Of a stretch of DNA of 64,000 nt, positions 47,285 to 55,309 are shown piece by piece. The position numbers and the translations under genes were made by a program. Below the pieces are notes generated by a model. That model was not told where the DNA came from, made no database searches, and saw only the letters and a program-made list of their open reading frames with translations. Source of the stretch: Geopsychrobacter electrodiphilus DSM 16401 (GTDB taxonomy: Bacteria; Desulfobacterota; Desulfuromonadia; Desulfuromonadales; Geopsychrobacteraceae); assembly GCF_000384395.1 (NCBI RefSeq), contig NZ_ARWE01000001.1:2010894-2074893 (forward strand), given 5' to 3'. How positions within the stretch are numbered: position 1 is the stretch's first letter; the number at the start of each line of letters is the position of its first letter.

Positions 47285-47313
47285 TTGACAAACGGTAGTT
47301 AATATTGTACTCA
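47285..47313 (+). promoter_or_regulatory. possible promoter of the tetrahaem cytochrome gene
   Basis: TTGACA is followed 17 bases later by TACTCA, a poor -10. An imperfect palindrome (AGACA...TGTCT, 47331-47354) lies just downstream and could be an operator. The evidence is weak; the divergent 275-base gap contains nothing else recognised. Confidence 0.3.
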
Positions 47314-47493
47314 ACAGTCAAAAACCAATTAGACATTAAGCACTATAAGTGTCTGTATTTACTTGTTTGGATATCGACATCAGGCGACATTCATCCCGAT
47401 GTCTGATGACTTTCATTTTTACTTGTGGCAGTCTGGCCCCTGAGCGGTTTCGAAGCCCGTTTTACCTAACTGTTAAATTAAAGGGAGATTGAA

Positions 47494-47823
47494 ATGAAAA
47501 AATTACTGATTTTGATTGTTGCTCTTGCCATGGTGTCTGCAGCCGCAATGGTTGTCGTCGCCGAAGACAAAGGTCCCGCTGAAATTAAAATCCCTGCCTC
47601 CATGGGCGAAATTACTTTCCACCATGCAGAGCACCAAAAACGTGTTGCAGACTGCACCACCTGCCACCACAAAGGGGCGGGGACTGCTTGTCGTAGTTGC
47701 CACGGAGTTAAGCCTGAAGCACCGAAGGCAAAAGATGCGTTCCACAAAAAATGTAAAGGTTGCCATAAAGAACAAAATGGCCCAACCAAATGCAAAGCTT
47801 GCCACTCAGGCCCAAAGAGCTGA
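47494..47823 (+). CDS. periplasmic tetrahaem cytochrome c (c3/c7-like)
   Basis: Protein of 109 residues with a signal peptide (LLILIVALAMVSAAAMVVVA) and four haem sites: CTTCH, CRSCH, CKGCH and CKACH. Additional histidines (TFHHAEH, CHH, AFHKK) can serve as the distal ligands, as in class III cytochromes. Small Lys-rich cytochromes of this kind (PpcA-like in Geobacter) shuttle electrons across the periplasm to outer-membrane conduits. PpcA has three haems; this one has four closely spaced sites. RBS AGGGAGA precedes the ATG. It is a single gene with its own terminator. Confidence 0.92.
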   Translation: MKKLLILIVALAMVSAAAMVVVAEDKGPAEIKIPASMGEITFHHAEHQKRVADCTTCHHKGAGTACRSCHGVKPEAPKAKDAFHKKCKGCHKEQNGPTKCKACHSGPKS

Positions 47824-47888
47824 GATAACTCCACACGGCTTCGACGCAACTAAAAAGGCGGTCTGATTCAGGCCGCCCCAGACAACTG

Positions 47889-47927
47889 ACAAACCCCGCA
47901 TTTTCAAATGCGGGGTTTGTTTTATTT
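47889..47927 (+). terminator. terminator after tetrahaem cytochrome gene
   Basis: A perfect stem of about 15 bp (ACAAACCCCGCATTT with its complement) is followed by a T-rich tail (TTTATTTT). The remaining 47928-48202 shows no gene, only a possible promoter near 48094. Confidence 0.9.
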
Positions 47928-48093
47928 TGATCTTTTCCTGCTCCTTGTCCTGTCGCACGCCATCTTCTTTATATCCTTACCAGCCACAGGCGGTGGGCCC
48001 TTTTCCAGGGGACATCGCAATCCTCGCGTACGTACATTGACGATGACCCGGCAAGAAGTCTGACCCATCAATAATATTTGAGCTCTTTTTTAG

Positions 48094-48123
48094 TTGACCG
48101 TAAGTCTTTTATTGAATTAGATT
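48094..48123 (+). promoter_or_regulatory. possible promoter for the riboswitch-controlled FN3 gene
   Basis: TTGACC, 18 bases, TAGATT. Transcription would start near 48130, about 75 bases before the riboswitch. Only moderate match. Confidence 0.4.
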
Positions 48124-48202
48124 CACCGGGGTTGGAATATATCAAATCGCATAAAAAGATAATTAAACAAAGGGAAACACAGGCACACACCAAAAAAATA
48201 AA

Positions 48203-48290
48203 TCTCCGATAAGGGCAAAACCAGAGAGATCTGGTGACGCAAAGCCACGGGCCCAGTAACTAATCAGGGTAGCCGAGTTGCCGAAGAGAG
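48203..48290 (+). promoter_or_regulatory. GEMM-I cyclic-dinucleotide riboswitch
   Basis: The aptamer shows the GEMM-I core: GGGCAAAACC, a P2 stem capped by a GNRA loop (CCAGA-GAGA-TCTGG), the conserved GACGCAAAGCCACGGG, a P3 stem, and GGGTAGCCGAGTTGCCG before the closing P1. The GGGCA block matches that of c-di-GMP aptamers such as Vc2. Geobacter relatives with a G20A change sense 3',3'-cGAMP, so ligand identity should be tested. An intrinsic terminator follows 40 bases later. Confidence 0.9.
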
Positions 48291-48330
48291 TGATATTCAA
48301 GCTTCAACCACTCACACTACGCAAGCTCTG

Positions 48331-48365
48331 AACGCTCATCTCCGGTAACGAGATGAGCGTTTTTT
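48331..48365 (+). terminator. riboswitch expression-platform terminator
   Basis: AACGCTCATCT, a 9-base loop, AGATGAGCGTT and then a T run. It lies between the GEMM aptamer and the FN3 gene, so the switch probably works by premature termination. Confidence 0.85.
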
Positions 48366-48460
48366 CGTTTGGACTGACACATGGGAAACTAGTGCAGTTA
48401 TATAAACTCAATCTTGCCGGACACGGGCTGTCCCGCTAGGAAAACAGAAGAAATTAAAAT

Positions 48461-49303
48461 ATGATGAAACAAAAATACATCCCCTTAATTGTAGCCGGTC
48501 TGCTATTTATTCTGGCAAATACGGCATGCGCCCAGAACATCGCCCTCGCCTGGGACCCTAGTCCAGGGTCTGATGTCGTTGGTTATAAACTGTATTACCA
48601 GGCCAACGCACCGACCTTGCCACTAACCGGGAACGAGGCCACACAGGGAAGTTCACCTATTAATGTGGAGAACAGTACCAATTTTTCAATCAGCGTGCCA
48701 GACAACCAGATCTACTACTTTGCCGTCACGGCATACGATGCCGCGGGGTACGAAAGCACCTATTCCAACATTGTTGCCAGTGGATGGATACCACCATTAA
48801 TTGCTCCGATAAATGGTAGCGCGGCAGAACAATCTCAGACAGAAACCTTCAACTGGGAAACTGCTCCGGCAGCCTACAATGTCACATATACGCTCTACTA
48901 TGGGACTGATCCCCAGTTATCATTACTTCCCCCTTCCATAAGAACAGGGGCGAAAAGCATCCCACTTCAGCCGATATTGTTCTGTTCTCTGGTACTACTG
49001 ATCGGTATCATACTTTTCAACACCGATTGGCGTAGAACAGCTATTGCTACTGGAGTTATGACCTTGGCACTAGGATTTACGCTGACAGGGTGTGGTGGCG
49101 GTGGCTCTGCGGGCGGTCAGTCAATTTCAGGGACCAACAGTACAAATACGGTTGTTGTCGATGTGGGAACCAGCAATTATCATGTTGCCCTCGACCTGAA
49201 ACCTGCAACAACCTACTACTGGAAAGTGGTTGCCAATGACCAGACGAACCCAGGCCTGAAATACACGAGTCTGACCTACAGCTTTACTACGGTGTTAAAT
49301 TAA
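48461..49303 (+). CDS. exported FN3-domain protein with internal membrane/lipobox segment
   Basis: Protein of 280 residues. After a signal peptide (about 1-24), an FN3-like domain (25-108, LAWDPSPGSDVVGYKLYY, YFAVTAYDAAGYESTYSN) closely matches the N-terminus of the 58.1-60.2 kb protein. A second FN3-like domain begins at about 113 (TFNWETAPAAYNVTYTLYYGTD) but is interrupted at about 165-220 by two hydrophobic segments joined by NTDWRR and ending in a lipobox-like TLTGC followed by GGGGSAGG. It resumes at about 228 (YYWKVVANDQ). The gene is under a GEMM riboswitch. Function unknown; surface role inferred. Confidence 0.75.
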   Translation: MMKQKYIPLIVAGLLFILANTACAQNIALAWDPSPGSDVVGYKLYYQANAPTLPLTGNEATQGSSPINVENSTNFSISVPDNQIYYFAVTAYDAAGYESTYSNIVASGWIPPLIAPINGSAAEQSQTETFNWETAPAAYNVTYTLYYGTDPQLSLLPPSIRTGAKSIPLQPILFCSLVLLIGIILFNTDWRRTAIATGVMTLALGFTLTGCGGGGSAGGQSISGTNSTNTVVVDVGTSNYHVALDLKPATTYYWKVVANDQTNPGLKYTSLTYSFTTVLN

Positions 49304-49691
49304 AAAGGTCTTTAACGATCAAACCGCCGGAGATATTGAGTTTCACCATAAGAGACAGGGTCAGGGCCAGGATTGCGATTCATAAGCCGGAATTGCGGCT
49401 CAATATTTTTTTTCCTTCTGTTGTCCTGAGTGTTAAATTTATCGACAGTAAAACTCTGGTCTTTTCGTCATCAAAAATAGGAATTTGCAATTTACCTCGG
49501 ACAAAAAAGACGACCTATATACCTGTAAACACAGTAAAATATTTATTATACAAAGGTTAACACTTTTTATAGCTAAACACAGGCATTTTAGGATCGAGGC
49601 TTGCATTTCAATTATGACTTGTTTGATAATATTTACAGGGTTACCCTCTTGGAAATTTTTTAGAAAATGAGAGAGGAGTTCAATAAATACT
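49304..49691. other. gene-free region with a promoter for the PilZ gene
   Basis: This 388-base AT-rich gap has only short open frames without RBS. A reasonable sigma-70 promoter, TTGCAT-18-GATAAT, lies at 49601-49630 and would start transcription near 49637, some 55 bases before the PilZ gene. No terminator hairpin was recognised after the FN3 gene. Confidence 0.45.
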
Positions 49692-50063
49692 ATGAGTCAC
49701 GACACATCGAAAGTCAGAAAATACCCGCGCCATAAGGTCGTTCAACGAGCACTTGTTCTTATCAACCAGGGCCTCGATAGCCTTCCTTTTCACATCGTTG
49801 ACGTCAGCAAAGGCGGCTTGGCTTATCGTTATCTGGGGCCTCGTTTAAAGCAATCCAAGGCTTATAAAGTCAACCTCTACCACGAAACGGAATTGATTGT
49901 TGAGGGCCTCCCGGTCAAGCCAATTTCAGATCAGAGCTTAACCAAAAGCACAGTACCACTGAGAAGGGGAAGTTTCCGTTTTGAGACTCTTGATTCTGAG
50001 CAGAATGCTCTGATTGAACGCTTTATTAACACCTGCTCAGAACAGGCCTTGCCCACAACCTAA
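49692..50063 (+). CDS. PilZ-domain protein, probable c-di-GMP effector
   Basis: Single-domain protein of 123 residues. The c-di-GMP-binding signature is present: an RxxxR-like segment (RKYPRHKV) and, about 45 residues on, DVSKGGLA (D/NxSxxG). The rest is a six-stranded barrel plus a terminal helix. PilZ proteins respond to c-di-GMP by altering motility, polysaccharide or secretion machines. It lies between the riboswitch-controlled FN3 gene and the convergent prsR end, which places a second cyclic-dinucleotide reader in this island. Confidence 0.82.
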   Translation: MSHDTSKVRKYPRHKVVQRALVLINQGLDSLPFHIVDVSKGGLAYRYLGPRLKQSKAYKVNLYHETELIVEGLPVKPISDQSLTKSTVPLRRGSFRFETLDSEQNALIERFINTCSEQALPTT

Positions 50064-50141
50064 GCACCTGTGCTTCCAGTCACGCCAGCAACGGGGATGG
50101 ATCAGGCCCTGCCAAAAGAGAAATCAGTTTCTCGCTAAAAG

Positions 50142-51557
50142 CTACACAGAATAGTTGTGCAAACCATGTTTTTTTAAAAGGTCATATAGGGTTGGACGAC
50201 TGACAGACAATTGCTCTGCGGCTTTTTGAATGTTTCCTTGAGCCTGTTCTAATGCATAGCTCAGCAGGTCATATTCAATCCTCGAACGAGCATCCTTCAG
50301 GGTCAGGCCTTTGAGATTTAGCTGACCCGTAGCAGGGCATATTTCAGCTTCTACGACATCTTCATCTCCTGGTTCCGGTTGAGGCACGAATCCCAGATCC
50401 CAGGGTTCAATGATCGAGGTTTCCGCCATCACCACCGCGCGTTTTATTTTATTCTCCAACTCACGCACATTTCCCGGCCAGTGATAATCTTGCAGCCACG
50501 AGAGTGCCGCCTGGCTGAACCCACGGGTTTTCTTGCCAAATTCCTGACCGAAGCGACTCAAAAAAACATTGGCCAGCAACCGGATATCCTCACCGCGTTC
50601 GCGCAGGGGAGGCAATTCAAGACTGATAACACCGATGCGATAATAGAGGTCTTCACGAAACTGCCCCTGTTGAATCGACTCCATAATATCGATATTTGTT
50701 GCGGCTATAATCCGGGCATCAACGCTGATATCTTCGCGTCCACCAACCCGCTGAATCCTCTTTTCCTGTAAAAAGCGCAACAACTTCACCTGAAGCAAAG
50801 CTGGCATCTCGCCAATCTCGTCCAAAAACAATGTCCCGGAATCAGCATATTCCACCTTACCCTGGACCATAGCCTGGGCACCGGTGAACGAGCCCTTTTC
50901 ATGGCCGAACAATTCCGACTCAAGGAGACTTTCAGGAATTGCCCCACAGTTGATGGCGATAAAGTTCCCTGTCTTGCGCAGGCCGCCCTGATGAATTGCC
51001 TGGGCGACCATCTCCTTTCCGGTCCCGCTTTCACCCAGGATCAGGACCGGGACGTCGATTGAGGCAACTTTTTTGATCGTAGCGAAAACCTTCTGCATCT
51101 GGGGGCAGTTCCCGAAAATCCCCGAGTGCCCCTTACCGCTGTTCCGCACCCGCAACTGCAGGGCACGGTTCTCTTCTTCAAGCTCAGCAAGCTGAAAAGC
51201 GCGCACCAGGATGATCTTGAGCTCAGCGAGGTCGATGGGCTTATGATAAAAATCGTAAGCCCCAAGGTTGATCGCCTCCAGAGCGTTAGCGTGGTCTTCG
51301 TTCCCAGAAAGGATAATCACTTTGCAACTGGGTTGCTTTTGTAAAATAGCCTGCAAACAGCGCAACCCTTCGGTAGCGTTATCGACCTCCGGGGGTAATC
51401 CCAGGTCCAGGGTAACAACCTGCGGGCTGTGCTCATCAAACAGTTTAAGGGCTTCGTCGACCGACTCCGCCAGAAGGATTCGATAATCCTTGCCCAACCC
51501 CCATTTAAGTTGCTTGCGAATTTCCGAACTGTCATCAACAATCAGTAAATTTTTCAC
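50142..51557 (-). CDS. prsR: PEP-CTERM system response regulator, sigma-54 activator
   Basis: NtrC-type regulator of 471 residues. Receiver (LLIVDDSSEIRKQLKWGLG, phospho-acceptor Asp in VTLDLGLPP), AAA+ domain (GESGTGKE, GSFTGA loop, GNVRELENKIKRAVVM) and Fis-type HTH (GNIQKAAEQLSVSRPTLYDLLKKHGL). The sequence and its coupling to a PrsK-type kinase fit PrsR of exosortase/EpsH systems, which activates sigma-54 promoters of PEP-CTERM or exopolysaccharide genes. Its start overlaps the prsK stop by four bases. It is the last gene of the minus-strand run from 60.2 kb. Confidence 0.92.
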   Translation of the reverse strand: MKNLLIVDDSSEIRKQLKWGLGKDYRILLAESVDEALKLFDEHSPQVVTLDLGLPPEVDNATEGLRCLQAILQKQPSCKVIILSGNEDHANALEAINLGAYDFYHKPIDLAELKIILVRAFQLAELEEENRALQLRVRNSGKGHSGIFGNCPQMQKVFATIKKVASIDVPVLILGESGTGKEMVAQAIHQGGLRKTGNFIAINCGAIPESLLESELFGHEKGSFTGAQAMVQGKVEYADSGTLFLDEIGEMPALLQVKLLRFLQEKRIQRVGGREDISVDARIIAATNIDIMESIQQGQFREDLYYRIGVISLELPPLRERGEDIRLLANVFLSRFGQEFGKKTRGFSQAALSWLQDYHWPGNVRELENKIKRAVVMAETSIIEPWDLGFVPQPEPGDEDVVEAEICPATGQLNLKGLTLKDARSRIEYDLLSYALEQAQGNIQKAAEQLSVSRPTLYDLLKKHGLHNYSV

Positions 51558-53656
51558 ATCCCACTCCTGAGTGTCACATCCACATTTTGTCGCCGGTCAT
51601 CTCCACGCAGATCTGGCGCCAGAGGCAAGTGTAGCGTAAAACTGCTCCCTTCATCGGGTTGACTCAATACTTCTATCCGCCCACCATGCGCTTCCACAAT
51701 CTGGCGACATTGATATAAACCGATACCTAAGCCATTCTTCTTGGTTGTTGCAAAAGGTTTGAACAGCCGATTTTTAATAAAATCAGCGTTCATCCCGCAC
51801 CCTTTGTCCGTGACCCTCACAAACCCCCAGGAATTCTCTCTTCCATATTCGATTTTAACCTCGGCCAGATTCGCAGAAGCCTCGCGGGCATTGACGAGAA
51901 GATTTAAAATCACTTTATAAATTTCTTCGTCATCCGCATCAATCAAGGTCGGCGTGCCGTCAATTTGAACTTTACAACCACTTGTGACAACGGCATCAGT
52001 AATGATTTTTTGCACATCCACCGGGGTAGTAATCAGTTGAGGCTTTTCCTTAATATTTTTAAGGCGGGAGATCAAAGTCTTCATGTTTTGAACGGTCTGA
52101 TCAACCGTCTCGAGCATGTCTTGTTGGAATTCAGGGTCATCAATATAGTTACGCGCGTTATCCAGCATCAACGATAGTCCTGATACCTGGTTTTTTAGAT
52201 CATGCAGGACAAACGTTGACACCTTACCAATAGCTGCCAGTTCACGCACCGTCGTTAACTGCTCAGCCAAACTGATCCCCTGCAAGGTCGCAATAGATTG
52301 CCGTGCTAGCATGCGCATCAAATCATAATCTTCGTAGCTCAGTTGTTCGTTCTGATTAATCTGTCCGGCCAGCACGATAAATCCCGACAACTTATTATCA
52401 AAACGCAGTGGAATGATAAACGATGCCCCGGCAGCGCTCATTGTTTCGAGAAGCGGGCTCTCAAGCCCACTATTAACTTCTGTCAGATTAACAATCCAGT
52501 CTCTTCCCTCAAGTTCAGCCAGCATCGGATCTGATACTAAATAGCTACGCCAGTCCCGCTGAAACTCATAGTAGGCTACGCTTGAAAAAAAGTTCTCTTC
52601 CGGGTGCCGCAGATAAATGGAACCACCCTTAGTGCCAAAGGTTTCACAGAAAAAAACCAGAATTGCCTGTTGCAACCCGGACAGTGAGCCTGCGGTAGAA
52701 ACCCTATTAGTAAAAGCCAGCCACTGGTCCCGATAATCATATTTACTCTGGAAAAAATTTTTATGCAGCACAACCCTGACCCGACGACGCACGCTTTCTG
52801 AAAGAGACAGGAGTGAAACCACCACAGTACAAATCATCGCAACGGCCAGCATCAGGCTGCGATGTGCGCGAAGTTCCATATATTCCATGCCTTCGCCAAG
52901 CATCCCTAGCCCAAGGAGATAGACACCAAGCGCCAACAATATCATTGAACGATATGCTGCGTTTCGCGATATACAAATTACCTCACCACGACTGCGATAG
53001 ACTCGTGAGTAGAACAACAGACAGATTGTTAACAACAGAGCAAAGGCCCGCGCGTCCTGCAGCCTCATGTCCAACGAGCGATACAACAGGGTCTGGCTGA
53101 AATAGACGACCAGGGTACCTAACAAAACACAGATGGCAATAATTTCGAATTTGACGCGCCAGCGCTCATGCTGGTTTAAAGCCGAGAGGGTACGTTCCAA
53201 CTGCACCATCGGTAGAATCAACAGGCAGGATAAGATGAGGTAAAACCAGAAACCGGTACTGGTCAAAAATAGAAGCTTCTCCTCACCAAAATCGGGAGAA
53301 AAGAAAAGCCCTGCGGGATTCAGCCAGAAGCTCCAGAATGCAAATAAAAGAGCGAGCGGTAACAGCCAGCGAGAAGCCCGAGATAAATTTTTCAACCCTG
53401 ACGGACGACAGAAATTACCCGAATAAAAAAATGCGGCCAGAGGGAGACAACCTTCAAGCCGAACAACAAAGATCTTTAAACCCAGGTTCTCAGGGTGAAG
53501 AAGAATATTCGATTCCAATGCCTGGAGTGTAGCGTACAGAGCGAGCAGTACCAGCGGGGGGAGAAGTTCAGCGATACGAAATTTCAGGGCCAGAAAAAGA
53601 CCAAATAAGAAGGTCGCTATTAGGGAAATGACCGTGAGAGAAGAAATAAGCATCAC
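51554..53656 (-). CDS. prsK: PEP-CTERM system histidine kinase
   Basis: Kinase of 700 residues. About eight N-terminal transmembrane helices (residues 1-290), a GAF-like domain (about 320-470, GGSIYLRHPEENFF, FIIPLRFDNKLSGFIVLAGQ), then an unusual H-box (FVLHDLKNQVSGLSLML) and HATPase_c (LNLLVNAREAS, DKGCGM, GLGIGLYQCRQIVE). The HDLKNQ phospho-acceptor motif and this architecture define PrsK of exosortase loci. Together with PrsR it should control sortase-system genes through sigma-54. Confidence 0.93.
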   Translation of the reverse strand: MMLISSLTVISLIATFLFGLFLALKFRIAELLPPLVLLALYATLQALESNILLHPENLGLKIFVVRLEGCLPLAAFFYSGNFCRPSGLKNLSRASRWLLPLALLFAFWSFWLNPAGLFFSPDFGEEKLLFLTSTGFWFYLILSCLLILPMVQLERTLSALNQHERWRVKFEIIAICVLLGTLVVYFSQTLLYRSLDMRLQDARAFALLLTICLLFYSRVYRSRGEVICISRNAAYRSMILLALGVYLLGLGMLGEGMEYMELRAHRSLMLAVAMICTVVVSLLSLSESVRRRVRVVLHKNFFQSKYDYRDQWLAFTNRVSTAGSLSGLQQAILVFFCETFGTKGGSIYLRHPEENFFSSVAYYEFQRDWRSYLVSDPMLAELEGRDWIVNLTEVNSGLESPLLETMSAAGASFIIPLRFDNKLSGFIVLAGQINQNEQLSYEDYDLMRMLARQSIATLQGISLAEQLTTVRELAAIGKVSTFVLHDLKNQVSGLSLMLDNARNYIDDPEFQQDMLETVDQTVQNMKTLISRLKNIKEKPQLITTPVDVQKIITDAVVTSGCKVQIDGTPTLIDADDEEIYKVILNLLVNAREASANLAEVKIEYGRENSWGFVRVTDKGCGMNADFIKNRLFKPFATTKKNGLGIGLYQCRQIVEAHGGRIEVLSQPDEGSSFTLHLPLAPDLRGDDRRQNVDVTLRSGM

Positions 53657-53659
53657 AGA

Positions 53660-54298
53660 TCAAATTGGCAAAAATGTGTTTATAATTGGTACAAAATCAC
53701 GCATAAACTCTTCACCCGTCGCCAGAGCCTTTGCTTCATCCTGATGAATCATCAGAGACAAACGGATAAATGCTGAATCCCGCCGGTTCCTCAGGATAGA
53801 ATTTTTGATCATCACAAACTTCAGCGCATATTCATTGGTCAGCACCTCATCGCCCTCCTGAAACCAGTACAAAAACAACTGTTTCTGTTGATCTTTCTGA
53901 TAGACCGCGCTGACATAAGGGACTTTATGCCCGTTAATCAGAACAGAACGGACCTCATCATGCAGACGATTCCAGCCACTGCCCGGCAGACACTGCTTGG
54001 GCGAATGGATCGGTCCACTATCGGGCCCCCCGTCATGGAACCCGAGATAAAAGCCGAGTTGCTCACCACGTGAGTTTTGGTAGTTGCGGGACAGATAGTC
54101 AGACGGCCTTAAGACCTCAAGTACCTGCCCAGAAAAGTGCGATTCCCCGGTCATGACCCAGTTTGCGACTCGCAGCGGGAAAAGATTAAACGGTTTCCCC
54201 GTCGGCACCGCCACTTCAGTGCGAGTCTGCACATAGACAAAAGCCAGGCCAAGAATCACAAACAGCAGATAAAAACGCCAGGCTTTGATGGCATTCAT
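53660..54298 (-). CDS. epsI: exosortase-associated EpsI-family protein
   Basis: Protein of 212 residues with one N-terminal membrane helix (about 8-24) and a periplasmic domain. The HSPKQCLPGSGW motif is characteristic of EpsI. Other typical stretches are NYQNSRGEQLGFYLGFHDG and LYWFQEGDEVLTNEY. In many genomes it is fused to the C-terminus of exosortase; here it is a separate gene overlapping xrtA by four bases. Its biochemical role is not established. Confidence 0.92.
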   Translation of the reverse strand: MNAIKAWRFYLLFVILGLAFVYVQTRTEVAVPTGKPFNLFPLRVANWVMTGESHFSGQVLEVLRPSDYLSRNYQNSRGEQLGFYLGFHDGGPDSGPIHSPKQCLPGSGWNRLHDEVRSVLINGHKVPYVSAVYQKDQQKQLFLYWFQEGDEVLTNEYALKFVMIKNSILRNRRDSAFIRLSLMIHQDEAKALATGEEFMRDFVPIINTFLPI

Positions 54299-55128
54299 GA
54301 CCAGACCTTTCTTATCAAGCCACTGGCGGCAAACAATAACACCATCGCCAGAACAAACACGGCCATCCCGGCAAATTCGTGAAAAAAGCCCTCGGCTGCG
54401 GCAGCACCAAAATGCTGGGCGAGCAACCCCGTCACTATGACCCGAATCATATTGGTCGAAATCGCAATGGGAATAGTCAGGAGAACCAGAAGGATCCGGC
54501 GTGAAATTTTAGGTTGTGAAACTATAGCTAGAGCCACTCCCAGAGCCAGCAGCGACATCAAAGATCTCAACCCGCTGCAGGCGTCAGCCACTTCAAGAAC
54601 GGTCTGCGGGAACATGATAATGTTCCCTTCGCGCACCACCACAACCCCCATTAATTTTAAGGCAATGACCGAAAATTTGGCGACAAATAACTTCAGGGGA
54701 AACGCCATGGCGTCGTAAACAATATAGGGGAGCGGAATCATGAAGAAGAGAAAGCCGAGCGGCAGGGTCAATTGTTTTAACCACTGCCAGCCGAACAGAA
54801 ACAGGACAATTCCTGCCAGCAGCAACACGAACGACGCGCGCTTGGTAAAAAATTCCTGCGCCGCCAGCCCGGCAAAGAGAACCAGCAATGAGAACAGAAT
54901 CAGGAACAGTCCACTGTTGGCCGGTTTCGGCGGCAGCTGCTCCAGCTTATGCCGTTGTTGCCAGACAAAGTAACCGGAAATAAACGGGACCAACAAACCG
55001 TGGGAATAATTGGGATCATTCAACCAATCAAAAAAAAGCTTCTCAAAGATACCAGAATAAATCCCCGCAATGCAAAAGATAAGAATGAGAAATAGACTCA
55101 TTTGCTGTTTTGATAATGGCGAAATCAT
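54295..55128 (-). CDS. xrtA: exosortase (XrtA/EpsH type)
   Basis: Integral membrane transpeptidase of 277 residues with about eight helices. The proposed active site is intact: Cys184 (DACSGLRSL), Arg229 (TNMIRVIVTG) and His250 (FFHEFAGM). The N-terminal DPNYSHGLLVPFISGYFVW block is typical of XrtA. It is expected to cleave PEP-CTERM tripartite signals (PEP motif, membrane helix, Arg cluster) and pass the protein to the surface. The neighbours (EpsI, PrsK, PrsR, TIGR03790) support the assignment. No PEP-CTERM substrate was found in this window. Confidence 0.94.
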   Translation of the reverse strand: MISPLSKQQMSLFLILIFCIAGIYSGIFEKLFFDWLNDPNYSHGLLVPFISGYFVWQQRHKLEQLPPKPANSGLFLILFSLLVLFAGLAAQEFFTKRASFVLLLAGIVLFLFGWQWLKQLTLPLGFLFFMIPLPYIVYDAMAFPLKLFVAKFSVIALKLMGVVVVREGNIIMFPQTVLEVADACSGLRSLMSLLALGVALAIVSQPKISRRILLVLLTIPIAISTNMIRVIVTGLLAQHFGAAAAEGFFHEFAGMAVFVLAMVLLFAASGLIRKVWS

Positions 55129-55309
55129 AACAATTACAGTTTCCCCTCAATAAAAACGGCTGTTCAATCTGCGTGAATTCAGGAGCAGAGTGCCCCTGCA
55201 CTGGAAGAGACTTAAAGAATAGGTGGTAAACCCATGATCTGCAAGCGATTAATCGAATAGCCAGGCAGCACAACGCAAGGGTTTTAAAAAAATAAGTTCA
55301 ATACTCCAC

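Noticed and set aside
48203-48290. Assigning the GEMM aptamers to 3',3'-cGAMP because the genome looks Geobacter-like
   Set aside because: The GGGCA block resembles c-di-GMP aptamers and the selectivity position cannot be fixed safely by eye, so the ligand was left open.
49336-49670. Two small plus-strand frames before the PilZ gene
   Set aside because: AT-rich, no RBS and no recognisable domain; the stretch holds a plausible promoter instead.
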